Source: DATEKX01 sp963726785 (GTDB lineage: Bacteria; Acidobacteriota; Blastocatellia; UBA7656). Taken from it: DNA of 64,000 nucleotides. A program made the translations under genes and the position numbers. This document shows positions 35,894-43,915 of the stretch, one piece after another (the first letter of the stretch is position 1; each line of letters begins with the position of its first letter). The notes under the pieces were generated by a model. It was not told the origin of the DNA. It saw nothing but the letters and a program-made list of their open reading frames with translations, and ran no database searches. Location of the stretch: contig CAVSDJ010000008.1 of assembly GCA_963726785.1 (NCBI GenBank), positions 372,001 through 436,000 of the forward strand. Direction: 5' to 3'.

Positions 35894-36194
35894 GAAGCTC
35901 ATCTATTTGTAGCGCAAAACAGATGCCACATTCTCAATCGCGGGGCACAGGCGCTAATTGTTGATTTTGCTTGATGAATTATTTATTTAGAGAGAGCGAG
36001 TAAGGCAGTACTCACAGTTTTTGTCAATTATTGATTCCCGTTTTTGTTAACCTACTTAGCTCTAGCGGCTGACATAGTGCTGATCGAAAATTGCTTTAAG
36101 TGTATTAACTTTGACGGTAGTAGAATCATCGCGATATGATGAATTACTGAAACTGATGGCTGTGATTATTTCGGGCCTTGAAGGGAAGCGGAGG
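35894..36194. other. AT-rich intergenic region before the UDP-sugar gene
   Basis: No gene recognised. The frame of the next gene is open back to 36111 but that part shows no homology. Long A/T tracts mark the start of an AT-richer stretch that lasts to about 39.2 kb. Confidence 0.3.
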
Positions 36195-37193
36195 ATGAGA
36201 TTTCTGGTTACAGGGGGGGCGGGTTTTTTAGGATCGCATCTTGTTGATCGGCTTATTGAAGGCGGCCATGAAGTCATCGTTTTTGACAATCTGCTTACAG
36301 GCAGAGTGGCGAACATAGAGCACCACTTTGGCGATAATCATTTTGAGTTTGTCAAACAAGATGTTACTGAATATCTCTATGTTTCGGGAACGGTAGATGC
36401 GGTTGTGCATTTCGCCTCTCCGGCAAGCCCTATTGATTATTTGAATCTTCCGATCCAGACGCTGAAGGTTGGTAGCTTGGGGACACATAAAGCACTGGGG
36501 CTAGCCAAGGAAAAGGGGGCGCGTTTTCTACTGGCCTCGACCTCGGAAGTGTATGGCGACCCGCAGGTGCATCCGCAGCCAGAGGGTTACTGGGGGCATG
36601 TGAATCCGGTTGGTCCTCGCGGGGTCTATGACGAAGCAAAGCGATTTGCTGAGGCTATGACGATGGCTTACCATAGATATCACGGTGTAGATACTCGTAT
36701 CGTCAGGATATTTAATACCTATGGAAGTCGAATGAGACCGAATGATGGAAGAGTAGTTTCTAATTTTATTGTTCAGGCGCTTAAAGGGGAAGCGCTTACT
36801 ATTTACGGAGATGGCCAACAGACCCGCTCCTTTTGTTACGTTAGCGATCTAATGGAAGGGATTATGCGGTTGCTTATGTATTCCGATACCGGGCCATCTA
36901 ATAAATTGGGCTTTCAAGAAGCAGAGGAAGATAATGGGGATATACATCTGCCTGTTAATATAGGAAATCCCAGAGAATTTACCGTGGGCGATTTAGCCAA
37001 CAAGGTTCTTGCTTTGGTTAAAACCGAGAGTTTTATTAAATACTTCCCGCTCCCTGTAGATGATCCGAGGGTCAGACGCCCCGACATTCGTCGTGCCGAG
37101 AGCGTTCTGGATTGGAAGCCAGTAGTGGAATTAGACGAAGGTATAATTAAAACAGCGGAGTATTTTCGCTCTATCATTGAGCAGGCTATGTAG
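36195..37193 (+). CDS. UDP-glucuronate decarboxylase-like NAD-dependent epimerase
   Basis: A 332-residue extended SDR. The NAD-binding motif is VTGGAGFLGSHLVDRLI; the Ser/Tyr/Lys catalytic set is in STSEVYG and VYDEAKRFAEAM; SPASPIDY, IVRIFNTYGSRMRPNDGRVVSNFI and FCYVSDLMEG are typical of UDP-xylose synthase (UXS). It would form UDP-xylose from UDP-glucuronate for polysaccharide synthesis. I chose ATG 36195, directly behind GGGAAGCGGAGG and at the natural start of the Rossmann fold. A short acidic insertion (GFQEAEEDNGD) near residue 240 is unusual. Confidence 0.88.
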   Translation: MRFLVTGGAGFLGSHLVDRLIEGGHEVIVFDNLLTGRVANIEHHFGDNHFEFVKQDVTEYLYVSGTVDAVVHFASPASPIDYLNLPIQTLKVGSLGTHKALGLAKEKGARFLLASTSEVYGDPQVHPQPEGYWGHVNPVGPRGVYDEAKRFAEAMTMAYHRYHGVDTRIVRIFNTYGSRMRPNDGRVVSNFIVQALKGEALTIYGDGQQTRSFCYVSDLMEGIMRLLMYSDTGPSNKLGFQEAEEDNGDIHLPVNIGNPREFTVGDLANKVLALVKTESFIKYFPLPVDDPRVRRPDIRRAESVLDWKPVVELDEGIIKTAEYFRSIIEQAM

Positions 37194-37256
37194 CAAAAGG
37201 CTGAGATATGCCAGCGCAGATTTTTACGCCAACGTGGGTCTGATAACATAATTTTT

Positions 37257-38039
37257 ATGAGTATGAGTACTAGAATATTTCTTAAATCTGTAGAACAAGA
37301 TATTGAGAAAAGGGTAGACTCCTTTCTCGTAAGAGTAATTGATAATTCTCTAAAGCATCAGGAGTATAGGGTAGATTCAGATAATAGAGGCACTTTAGAT
37401 AGTCTAAAGAGTATCTTGTCAGATAATGCAACTAGACTACCTATAGAAGATGTAGTGAGCTGGATTGAGGGTTTTCGTAATTCAGGTGAATTTTGTTCTA
37501 CAAAGAATTTTTCAGGTCAAAAGGGAAGTGTATGTAAGCTGGTTGTTGAAAGACTTAGTGGCAAGCCGAGCATCTTTATTTTTGGGGCTGGACATGTTGG
37601 ACAAGCCTTGGCTCTGATTAGCACTTTGCTTGGATATGAAGTGACGGTTGTAGATGATAGGGTTGAATTTGCTTCCAGGACGCGACTGCCTGACCCTGGA
37701 ATAAAGTTAGTCGTAGATGATTTTGATAAAGCTATCAAGAATCTGAATATAGGTGCCCGTTCTGCAGCCATAATTGTGACAAGAGGGCATCAATTTGATG
37801 AAGTTTGTTTAGAGAACTTGTTAAGGCTGCAAATAAGCTATCTTGGGATGATTGGGAGCAAAAGAAGGGTGATAAGCATCTTTAAGAGACTAAGTCAGCA
37901 AGGTTTTGCTGATAGTGATTTAGGTAGAGTACGTGCGCCAATAGGATTGCCGATTGGTGCTAGATCTCCTCAGGAAATAGCGGTCGCTATACTTGCAGAG
38001 ATAATCGCAGAGGCTAATAGAGCAAACCTCAATAAATAA
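37257..38039 (+). CDS. XdhC/CoxI-family protein, C-terminal Rossmann domain
   Basis: A 260-residue protein. Residues about 105-255 are a clear XdhC Rossmann domain: IFIFGAGHVGQALALISTLLGYEVTVVDDR, then TRGHQFDEVCLENLL, YLGMIGSKRRV, and the terminal GLPIGARSPQEIAVAILAEIIAE. XdhC proteins sulfurate and insert the molybdenum cofactor into xanthine dehydrogenase-type enzymes. The N-terminal 100 residues do not show the usual SSPR-x-G and GG-C-E motifs of the XdhC_CoxI domain. No molybdenum hydroxylase gene is nearby. It is followed 22 bp later by an acyl-CoA dehydrogenase. Confidence 0.8.
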   Translation: MSMSTRIFLKSVEQDIEKRVDSFLVRVIDNSLKHQEYRVDSDNRGTLDSLKSILSDNATRLPIEDVVSWIEGFRNSGEFCSTKNFSGQKGSVCKLVVERLSGKPSIFIFGAGHVGQALALISTLLGYEVTVVDDRVEFASRTRLPDPGIKLVVDDFDKAIKNLNIGARSAAIIVTRGHQFDEVCLENLLRLQISYLGMIGSKRRVISIFKRLSQQGFADSDLGRVRAPIGLPIGARSPQEIAVAILAEIIAEANRANLNK

Positions 38040-38061
38040 TGTTGGGTATGATGAGGGAGAG

Positions 38062-39222
38062 ATGAATACAGACTTTTTCAATCTTGATGAATCGTTATCT
38101 GATGACGAGAAGTTAGCTATGATGTCAGTTCGCAAATTTGTACAGGCTGAGATTGAGCCGATAATTGCACAGTGTTATGAGGAAGGTGTCTTTCCTATGG
38201 ACTTAGTGCCAAAATTCGGGGAATTGGGAGTTCTCGGCGCAAATCTGCCGGAGGAATATGGTTGTGCGGGAATGAATAATCTGGCGTATGGCCTGATTAT
38301 GAGAGAACTGGAGGCCTGTGATTCTGGCGTCAGAAGTTTTGTATCTGTTCAGGGCGCGCTCTGTATGTATCCGATATTCAAATTTGGCTCAGAAGAACAA
38401 AAGAGGAAATATTTGCCTGGCATGGCAGCCGGTAAGATAATTGGTTGTTTTGGATTGACCGAACCAAACTTTGGTTCAAACCCTGCTGGTATGCTAACGA
38501 GGAGCAAGAGAGAAAAAGATGGATGGATTCTTAATGGATCTAAGGCTTGGATTACGAATGGATCTGTTGCCCATATTGCCGTGGTCTGGGCAAAAACAGA
38601 TGATGATGAAATTAGAGGATTCATTGTTGAGAAAGGAACGAAGGGATTTACAACAAGAGATACAAAACACAAATTGAGCCTTCGCGCATCCATAACGTCA
38701 GAGCTATTTTTTGAAGACTGTTTTATTCCAGAAGAAAACATCTTGCCGAATAGTGGTGGATTGAAAAGTCCTTTGATGTGTCTGACCCAAGCCAGATACG
38801 GGATTGCGTGGGGGGCAGTTGGAGCGGCTATGTCATGTTTTAACACGGCGCTTAACTATTCCCGGGAGCGCATGCAGTTTGGTCGCCGTCTAGGCGGATT
38901 CCAGTTAACTCAAGAAAAACTCGTCAAGATGTTTGCGGAGATTAGCAAAGCTCAGTTGCTCTGTATGCAGATTGGTAAAATGAAAGATGCTGGAACTCTT
39001 AAGCCAGTTCATGTCTCTATGGCAAAGATGAATAATGTAGGAATGGCCTTGGAGTGTGCTAGAACAGCGAGGGGTATTTTAGGCGCTAATGGCATTACCG
39101 GTGATTATCCTATTATGCGTCATATGTGCAATCTGGAATCTGTTTATACATATGAAGGGACGAATGAAATACATCTTCTTATTTTAGGTCAATATCTGAC
39201 GGGAGAGAGTGCCTTTGAATGA
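38062..39222 (+). CDS. gcdH: Glutaryl-CoA dehydrogenase-like acyl-CoA dehydrogenase
   Basis: A 386-residue flavoprotein. FGLTEPNFGSNPAGMLTRSK is the FAD/substrate loop, ARYGIAWGAVGAAMSCFNTAL is strongly characteristic of glutaryl-CoA dehydrogenases, and the catalytic glutamate is in YEGTNEIHLL near residue 365. Likely reaction: oxidative decarboxylation of glutaryl-CoA to crotonyl-CoA in lysine, tryptophan or aromatic breakdown; the crotonyl-CoA would feed the fad pathway. AGGGAGAG precedes the ATG. Third positions are AT-richer than in the fad genes. Confidence 0.85.
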   Translation: MNTDFFNLDESLSDDEKLAMMSVRKFVQAEIEPIIAQCYEEGVFPMDLVPKFGELGVLGANLPEEYGCAGMNNLAYGLIMRELEACDSGVRSFVSVQGALCMYPIFKFGSEEQKRKYLPGMAAGKIIGCFGLTEPNFGSNPAGMLTRSKREKDGWILNGSKAWITNGSVAHIAVVWAKTDDDEIRGFIVEKGTKGFTTRDTKHKLSLRASITSELFFEDCFIPEENILPNSGGLKSPLMCLTQARYGIAWGAVGAAMSCFNTALNYSRERMQFGRRLGGFQLTQEKLVKMFAEISKAQLLCMQIGKMKDAGTLKPVHVSMAKMNNVGMALECARTARGILGANGITGDYPIMRHMCNLESVYTYEGTNEIHLLILGQYLTGESAFE

Positions 39223-39283
39223 TTAAAAAGAGCTAGTCGGAATATCATAATATCTATTATCGGACGCAAAAACGCTCACGCGG

Positions 39284-39679
39284 CTATTCACCGAGAGCCT
39301 TCTCTATAGCTATTCTTAACTCCTCTGTTGTGACAGGCTTCGCTACAAAGTATTTCGCACCCGCCGCCATAGCCTCATCTATCTTTTCTTGATAACTGAC
39401 TGAGCTTACCATTATGACACGAGCTTCCGGATTCGCCTTGCAAATCCGCCTTACCGTTTCAACCCCCTCAAGTCCCGGCATTACTATATCCATTAACACT
39501 ATATCGGGCCTCAGTCGATCATACTCTACGATCGCTTCGTTCCCGTTCGAAGCCTCAGCCGATGTTATATTGTTAAAAGAATCCATCAATCGCCTCAAAT
39601 GAAATCGCATGAAAGCGGAATCATCAACAATCAGACACGTTAGCGTATCTTTTGCGCATGCTTCCTTAATTACTTGCAT
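39284..39679 (-). CDS. cheY: CheY-like single-domain response regulator
   Basis: A 131-residue receiver domain without output domain. Acidic pair IVDDSA, phospho-accepting D64 in DIVLMDIVMPG, switch serine in IMVSSVSYQ and conserved lysine in FVAKPVT. I set the start at ATG 39679 because GGAGGG lies 6 nt before it; it then overlaps the end of cheB by 14 nt, showing translational coupling. It is the last gene of the chemosensory operon and would carry the output signal. Confidence 0.9.
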   Translation of the reverse strand: MQVIKEACAKDTLTCLIVDDSAFMRFHLRRLMDSFNNITSAEASNGNEAIVEYDRLRPDIVLMDIVMPGLEGVETVRRICKANPEARVIMVSSVSYQEKIDEAMAAGAKYFVAKPVTTEELRIAIEKALGE

Positions 39680-40748
39680 AAGAGCCCTCCGGACTACATT
39701 TTTGGCCAACAACTGAGACAAGATGATCAGCAAGATCCGACAGCTTTACTACTTTACAAACATAACCTCTTTCAATTGCTACACGTGGCATACCGAAGAC
39801 GGAGCAGCTTTCGCCATCCTGCGCTATCGTATATCCACCAGCCTGCTTAACCTCACCCAGGCCTTGCGCGCCATCACTACCCATGCCCGTCATAAGGACA
39901 CCATAAGAATAAGCTCCATATTCCTCCGCAACCGAGCTAAACAACACATCTACAGACGGCATATGACCGTTTACCACACCACCACGCTCAAGCACTACCT
40001 TCCCTCCTAATGAAGTTCGCTTTACTTTCATATGAGCACCGGAAGGCGCAATCAACACACGCCCTAAACCTATAGCGTCACCATCAGAAGCCTCCTTAAC
40101 CTCCAAACTGCATATCTCATCGAGCCAGCGCGCCAGCATCTCAGTGAAACTCTCAGGCATATGTTGCACTATGACAATGCCTGAGTCCAAATCAACAGGA
40201 ATTCTCGATAACAAAAACCTTAAAGCATGCGGCCCCCCGGATGATGCCCCTATAGCCACCACCTTCGCTGAGTTATGAAAAGCAACCATACCCTTTCTCT
40301 TACCAGTCAAACCTGAAGCGTTATGCCCCAAAGATGGAATCCTACTACGCGCAGCCCCTTTCACCTTCAAAATCAGTTCCTCAGCCATAGAGTCAACCTG
40401 CAAAAGTCCTTTGGGCTTGCAAATGAAATCTACGGCCCCAAGACTTAATGCACGCATTGTACACTCAGCACCCTTACTTGTAAGCGAACTCAACATTATT
40501 ACGGGAACTCCATACCTCGACACAATATGCCGCAAAGCCAGCATCCCATCCATTCGCGGCATATCCACATCTAGAGTTATAACATCAGGCTTTAACTGCT
40601 CAATCTTACTTAGAGCGAAATCACCGTCTATCGCAGTCGCCACCACCTCTATCTCGCTGTCTCTCTCCAGAGTGCTGGCTACCAGCCTTCGCATCACAGC
40701 TGAATCATCAACAACCAGAACCCTTATTCTTTTTCTATCAAATTGCAT
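39666..40748 (-). CDS. cheB: Chemotaxis protein-glutamate methylesterase
   Basis: A 360-residue CheB. Receiver domain with D60 in VITLDVDMPRMDG; C-terminal methylesterase with Ser in GASSGGPHAL, His in VIVQHMPESF and Asp in MTGMGSDGAQG, the complete catalytic triad. It demethylates (and deamidates) receptor glutamates when phosphorylated by CheA. ATG 40748 is preferred, with AAGGAAA upstream and a 4-nt gap after cheA; an in-frame GTG at 40775 lies inside cheA. Confidence 0.93.
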   Translation of the reverse strand: MQFDRKRIRVLVVDDSAVMRRLVASTLERDSEIEVVATAIDGDFALSKIEQLKPDVITLDVDMPRMDGMLALRHIVSRYGVPVIMLSSLTSKGAECTMRALSLGAVDFICKPKGLLQVDSMAEELILKVKGAARSRIPSLGHNASGLTGKRKGMVAFHNSAKVVAIGASSGGPHALRFLLSRIPVDLDSGIVIVQHMPESFTEMLARWLDEICSLEVKEASDGDAIGLGRVLIAPSGAHMKVKRTSLGGKVVLERGGVVNGHMPSVDVLFSSVAEEYGAYSYGVLMTGMGSDGAQGLGEVKQAGGYTIAQDGESCSVFGMPRVAIERGYVCKVVKLSDLADHLVSVVGQKCSPEGSYASN

Positions 40749-40752
40749 TTCA

Positions 40753-42486
40753 CTATTTCCTTCTCGCTCGTTCACTTTTCACTGATTTCCGAAAAACTGC
40801 ATCCGCATCCAAAATCAATACAACCTCGCCGTTGCCAAGAATTGCTGCGCCTGTCAGAGCTTCATTCTGTGCAGAGGCATCCGCAATCGGTTTTATAACC
40901 AATTCCCTTTCTCCTATCAGCCCATCGGCAACAAACCCATAACGACAGGACTCAGATTCAACAACAATAATAAACATCTTCCCTGCCATAGATATAGATT
41001 CGGCACTGAAACTCACACCAACTTTCCCTTCACCTATTCCTAAATGCAATTCGGGACGCACCAGCAGGATAAATCGATCACGCAGCCTGTAAAACTCCAT
41101 ACCGTTAAGCCAGACTATATCTCTAGAATTCGCATGTAAGATCTCACCCGTAGCAAGAAGTGGAAGCGCGAGAAGCTGCCCGTTTGCTCTAAACAATAAC
41201 GCCTTCATTATTCCTACTGTCAGTGGCAACCTCACAGTAAACGCTGTCCCAACGCCAATCTCACTCGCTACACTTACACTGCCTCTCAATTGCTTCACAG
41301 CATCCCTTGTGACAGATGCCCCTACACCCCTCCCTGATATCTTTGTAACCTCGCGCGCGGTCGAAATACCATCGAGAAAAATAAGATCTAAAATTTCTTC
41401 ATCAGACATTTCATCCAATTCACGTTTGCCTATAACACCACGCTCCAAAGCCTTGAGCTTGAGCAAGTCAACATCTATCCCCCTGCCATCATCAATTACT
41501 TCTATAACTATCTGACTACCTTCGTGTCGTGCTCGCAAATCTATTCTGCACATGACAGGCTTACCCGCTGCAATTCTTTCACCTTCTATCTCTAAGCCAT
41601 GATCAACCGCATTACGAAGTAAATGAAGAACCGGTTCGTAAAGAGAATCTACCACCGCGCGATCTATTTCCGTCTCACCTCCGCTTATAACAAATTGAAC
41701 ACTCTTTCCACTCTCTTTTGCCAACTCCTTCATAGGCCGGTTAAACCTTTTGAAAACCTGACTAACAGGAATCATTCTCATCTTCAACGCATTCTTCTGC
41801 AATTCCCCTATTAACTTATTCAAATGTCCCTTGGCTGAAACAAATCTTTCAGGTATTTCGTTATCAGATCCACGATACTCGAACAACTTCTCAGCCTCGT
41901 CTAATACCGATTTAGCTATAACCATCTCACCCGCAAGATTCAGCAGCCAGTCAATCTTCGCAGCTTCAATACGCACATATGATGGCTTTTTAGCGATTCC
42001 TTCAGTCACAACTGAGCCACTACCTGCCTCTACAAAATCGCGCCCTCCGTAAGCTTTGGAACTTATACCTGCCGTTGCACTTCCTTTCTTCTGCTTCTCC
42101 GTCTGCGAAAGCTCTCTTACCAGATTCTCAGCAACCTCGTCAGACACATCAGAAATCGGTTCCGCATTCAAAGCGTTTCTTATCGCATCCAAACTCCTGA
42201 ACACTACATCAACAACACCTTCATCAAATGACCGCTCACCTCTTACCACAAGATCAAAAATGTCTTCAATCTTGTGCGCAATCTCAGTGACGCCATTCAG
42301 TCCTACGCAGGCAGAATCCCCCTTGATCGTATGCGCCCCTCGCCGTAAGCGCGCAAAAGATTCTTCATCGCTGAAAGACTCCTCAAGCCGCAGCAACTCC
42401 TGCCCCATCTCATCTAGAATCTGAAGAGACTGCTCCCGGAACACTGCCAGCAATTGATCAAAGTCATCCTTTGTAAAGCTGTTCAT
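40753..42486 (-). CDS. cheA: Chemotaxis histidine kinase
   Basis: A 577-residue CheA. P1 phosphotransfer domain with H52 in GAHTIKGDSACVG; a linker of about 60 residues with no recognisable P2 CheY-binding domain; P3 dimerisation helices (LNLAGEMVIAKSVL); P4 ATPase with N-box EPVLHLLRNAVDHGLE and G-boxes DDGRGID and SGRGVGASVTRDAV; P5 CheW-like domain at the C-terminus (FRANGQLLALPLLATGEIL). It receives signals from the MCP through CheW and phosphorylates CheY and CheB. Confidence 0.95.
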   Translation of the reverse strand: MNSFTKDDFDQLLAVFREQSLQILDEMGQELLRLEESFSDEESFARLRRGAHTIKGDSACVGLNGVTEIAHKIEDIFDLVVRGERSFDEGVVDVVFRSLDAIRNALNAEPISDVSDEVAENLVRELSQTEKQKKGSATAGISSKAYGGRDFVEAGSGSVVTEGIAKKPSYVRIEAAKIDWLLNLAGEMVIAKSVLDEAEKLFEYRGSDNEIPERFVSAKGHLNKLIGELQKNALKMRMIPVSQVFKRFNRPMKELAKESGKSVQFVISGGETEIDRAVVDSLYEPVLHLLRNAVDHGLEIEGERIAAGKPVMCRIDLRARHEGSQIVIEVIDDGRGIDVDLLKLKALERGVIGKRELDEMSDEEILDLIFLDGISTAREVTKISGRGVGASVTRDAVKQLRGSVSVASEIGVGTAFTVRLPLTVGIMKALLFRANGQLLALPLLATGEILHANSRDIVWLNGMEFYRLRDRFILLVRPELHLGIGEGKVGVSFSAESISMAGKMFIIVVESESCRYGFVADGLIGERELVIKPIADASAQNEALTGAAILGNGEVVLILDADAVFRKSVKSERARRK

Positions 42487-42494
42487 CGACAGAA

Positions 42495-43388
42495 TTACCC
42501 TTCGAATCTATACGCTATGCCTTTGTTGCGATGCACCATCGCAAACCTGTTCGATAACCCTTGCAAGCTCTCGGCATGACCCAGAAATAAATACCCCCCC
42601 GGAACCAGACATTCCGAAAACCTCGAAATGAGCCGACGCTGCTCTTCGAGGTCAAAGTAGATCATAACGTTTCGGCAAAATATCATATCCAGACTTCTCA
42701 GGCCGTTTTCACACTTCAGATTGTGATAATCAAACATCACACTCTTCTTCACCGCCTCCGAAACCATGTGATTCCCGTTCACGCTCTTGAAGTACTTCGC
42801 AACACACTGAGCATCCATGCCCTTCACCTGATCCGGCCTGTAGACGCCGCGCCGCGCCTGCTCTAAGGCAGTGAAGGATAGATCGGAAGCAAGAACACGA
42901 ATTGACCATGAATCAGGCTCAGGCAGCCATTCGAGCAGGCCAATGGCAATGCTATAAGGCTCCTGTCCCGTCGAACAACCCGCAGTCCAGACGCGAATCA
43001 GCCTCGAACTTGCATTCCATTTGCGCGCCACGATCTCTGGCAATACGGCGTCTCTCAATAAATCGAACTGAGGTTGATTCCTGAAAAACGACGTCTCGCA
43101 AATCATCAAAATGTCGAGCAGCTCAGGCAATTCCTGCGCCCTCCCGTCAAAGTGCCTCAGTAAACAGTAATACTCATAGGCATTCGTTATGCCCAGATCC
43201 TCCATGCGACGACGCAGACGCGATTCGAGAAACACACGCTTCTCTGTGCCGATGCAAACGCCGCACTCATCATAGATAAGGTCTTTGAATAGCCTGTATT
43301 CGGAATCTGTGAGGATACTCGAATACCCTGCCCCTATACTCAACTGCTGATTGCCAGGTAATCCCATTGCAATGATTGAGTTACTCAT
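42495..43388 (-). CDS. cheR: Chemotaxis protein-glutamate methyltransferase
   Basis: A 297-residue CheR. The N-terminal helical domain (YRLFKDLIYDECGVCIGTEKRVFLESRLRRRM, shortened here) is followed by the SAM-dependent domain with VWTAGCSTGQEPYSIA and IFCRNVMIYFDLEEQRRLI. It methylates receptor glutamates, opposing CheB. It follows cheW by 11 bp and precedes cheA by 8 bp. Confidence 0.94.
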   Translation of the reverse strand: MSNSIIAMGLPGNQQLSIGAGYSSILTDSEYRLFKDLIYDECGVCIGTEKRVFLESRLRRRMEDLGITNAYEYYCLLRHFDGRAQELPELLDILMICETSFFRNQPQFDLLRDAVLPEIVARKWNASSRLIRVWTAGCSTGQEPYSIAIGLLEWLPEPDSWSIRVLASDLSFTALEQARRGVYRPDQVKGMDAQCVAKYFKSVNGNHMVSEAVKKSVMFDYHNLKCENGLRSLDMIFCRNVMIYFDLEEQRRLISRFSECLVPGGYLFLGHAESLQGLSNRFAMVHRNKGIAYRFEG

Positions 43389-43399
43389 TCCTATTCTGC

Positions 43400-43888
43400 T
43401 TACGCATCAAATTTCGCGCTCATCTCGGACTTCAGCATCCCGATTGCGCGCTCCATCTCACATACGATCTCTTCATCAAGCGCTTTTCTTAAATCGATCA
43501 CTGTTATGAATCGCCCGCCGCCATTGATGATCCCCTGAACATAGCTCGCTCCGATTTCCCTTACGAAATCAGGCGGCGGCTCCACCATCGCTTCGTTTAC
43601 CCTCATTATTTCTGACACCCCATCAACCATCAACCCAATCACCCTTCCATCCACATCCGCCACTATCATGCGCTCTTCCTGCGCATCGCCAGGCCCTGCA
43701 GCCCTGAGCCGCTTTCTCAAATCAAGCACCGCTATCAAGTTTCCCCTCAAACTCGCTATTCCAGTCACGTACTCTGCCGTCTCAGGGATAGGCGTTACAT
43801 CGCGCGCCACCATCACTTCTCTGGCAAACATTATGTTGAGCGCAAACTCCTCCGCGCCTATTTTGAAAATTATCATTTGCTGTTTCAC
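43400..43888 (-). CDS. cheW: Chemotaxis adaptor protein CheW
   Basis: A 162-residue CheW-type SH3-like protein (FKIGAEEFALNIMFAREVM, YVTGIASLRGNLIAVLDLRKRL, VDGVSEIMRV, YVQGIINGGGRFITVIDLRKAL). It couples the MCP to CheA. GTG 43888 or ATG 43876 may be the start. It lies 27 bp after the mcp gene. Confidence 0.92.
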   Translation of the reverse strand: MKQQMIIFKIGAEEFALNIMFAREVMVARDVTPIPETAEYVTGIASLRGNLIAVLDLRKRLRAAGPGDAQEERMIVADVDGRVIGLMVDGVSEIMRVNEAMVEPPPDFVREIGASYVQGIINGGGRFITVIDLRKALDEEIVCEMERAIGMLKSEMSAKFDA

Positions 43889-43915
43889 GTCTCGGAACCG
43901 CCCCCTGATTCACTA

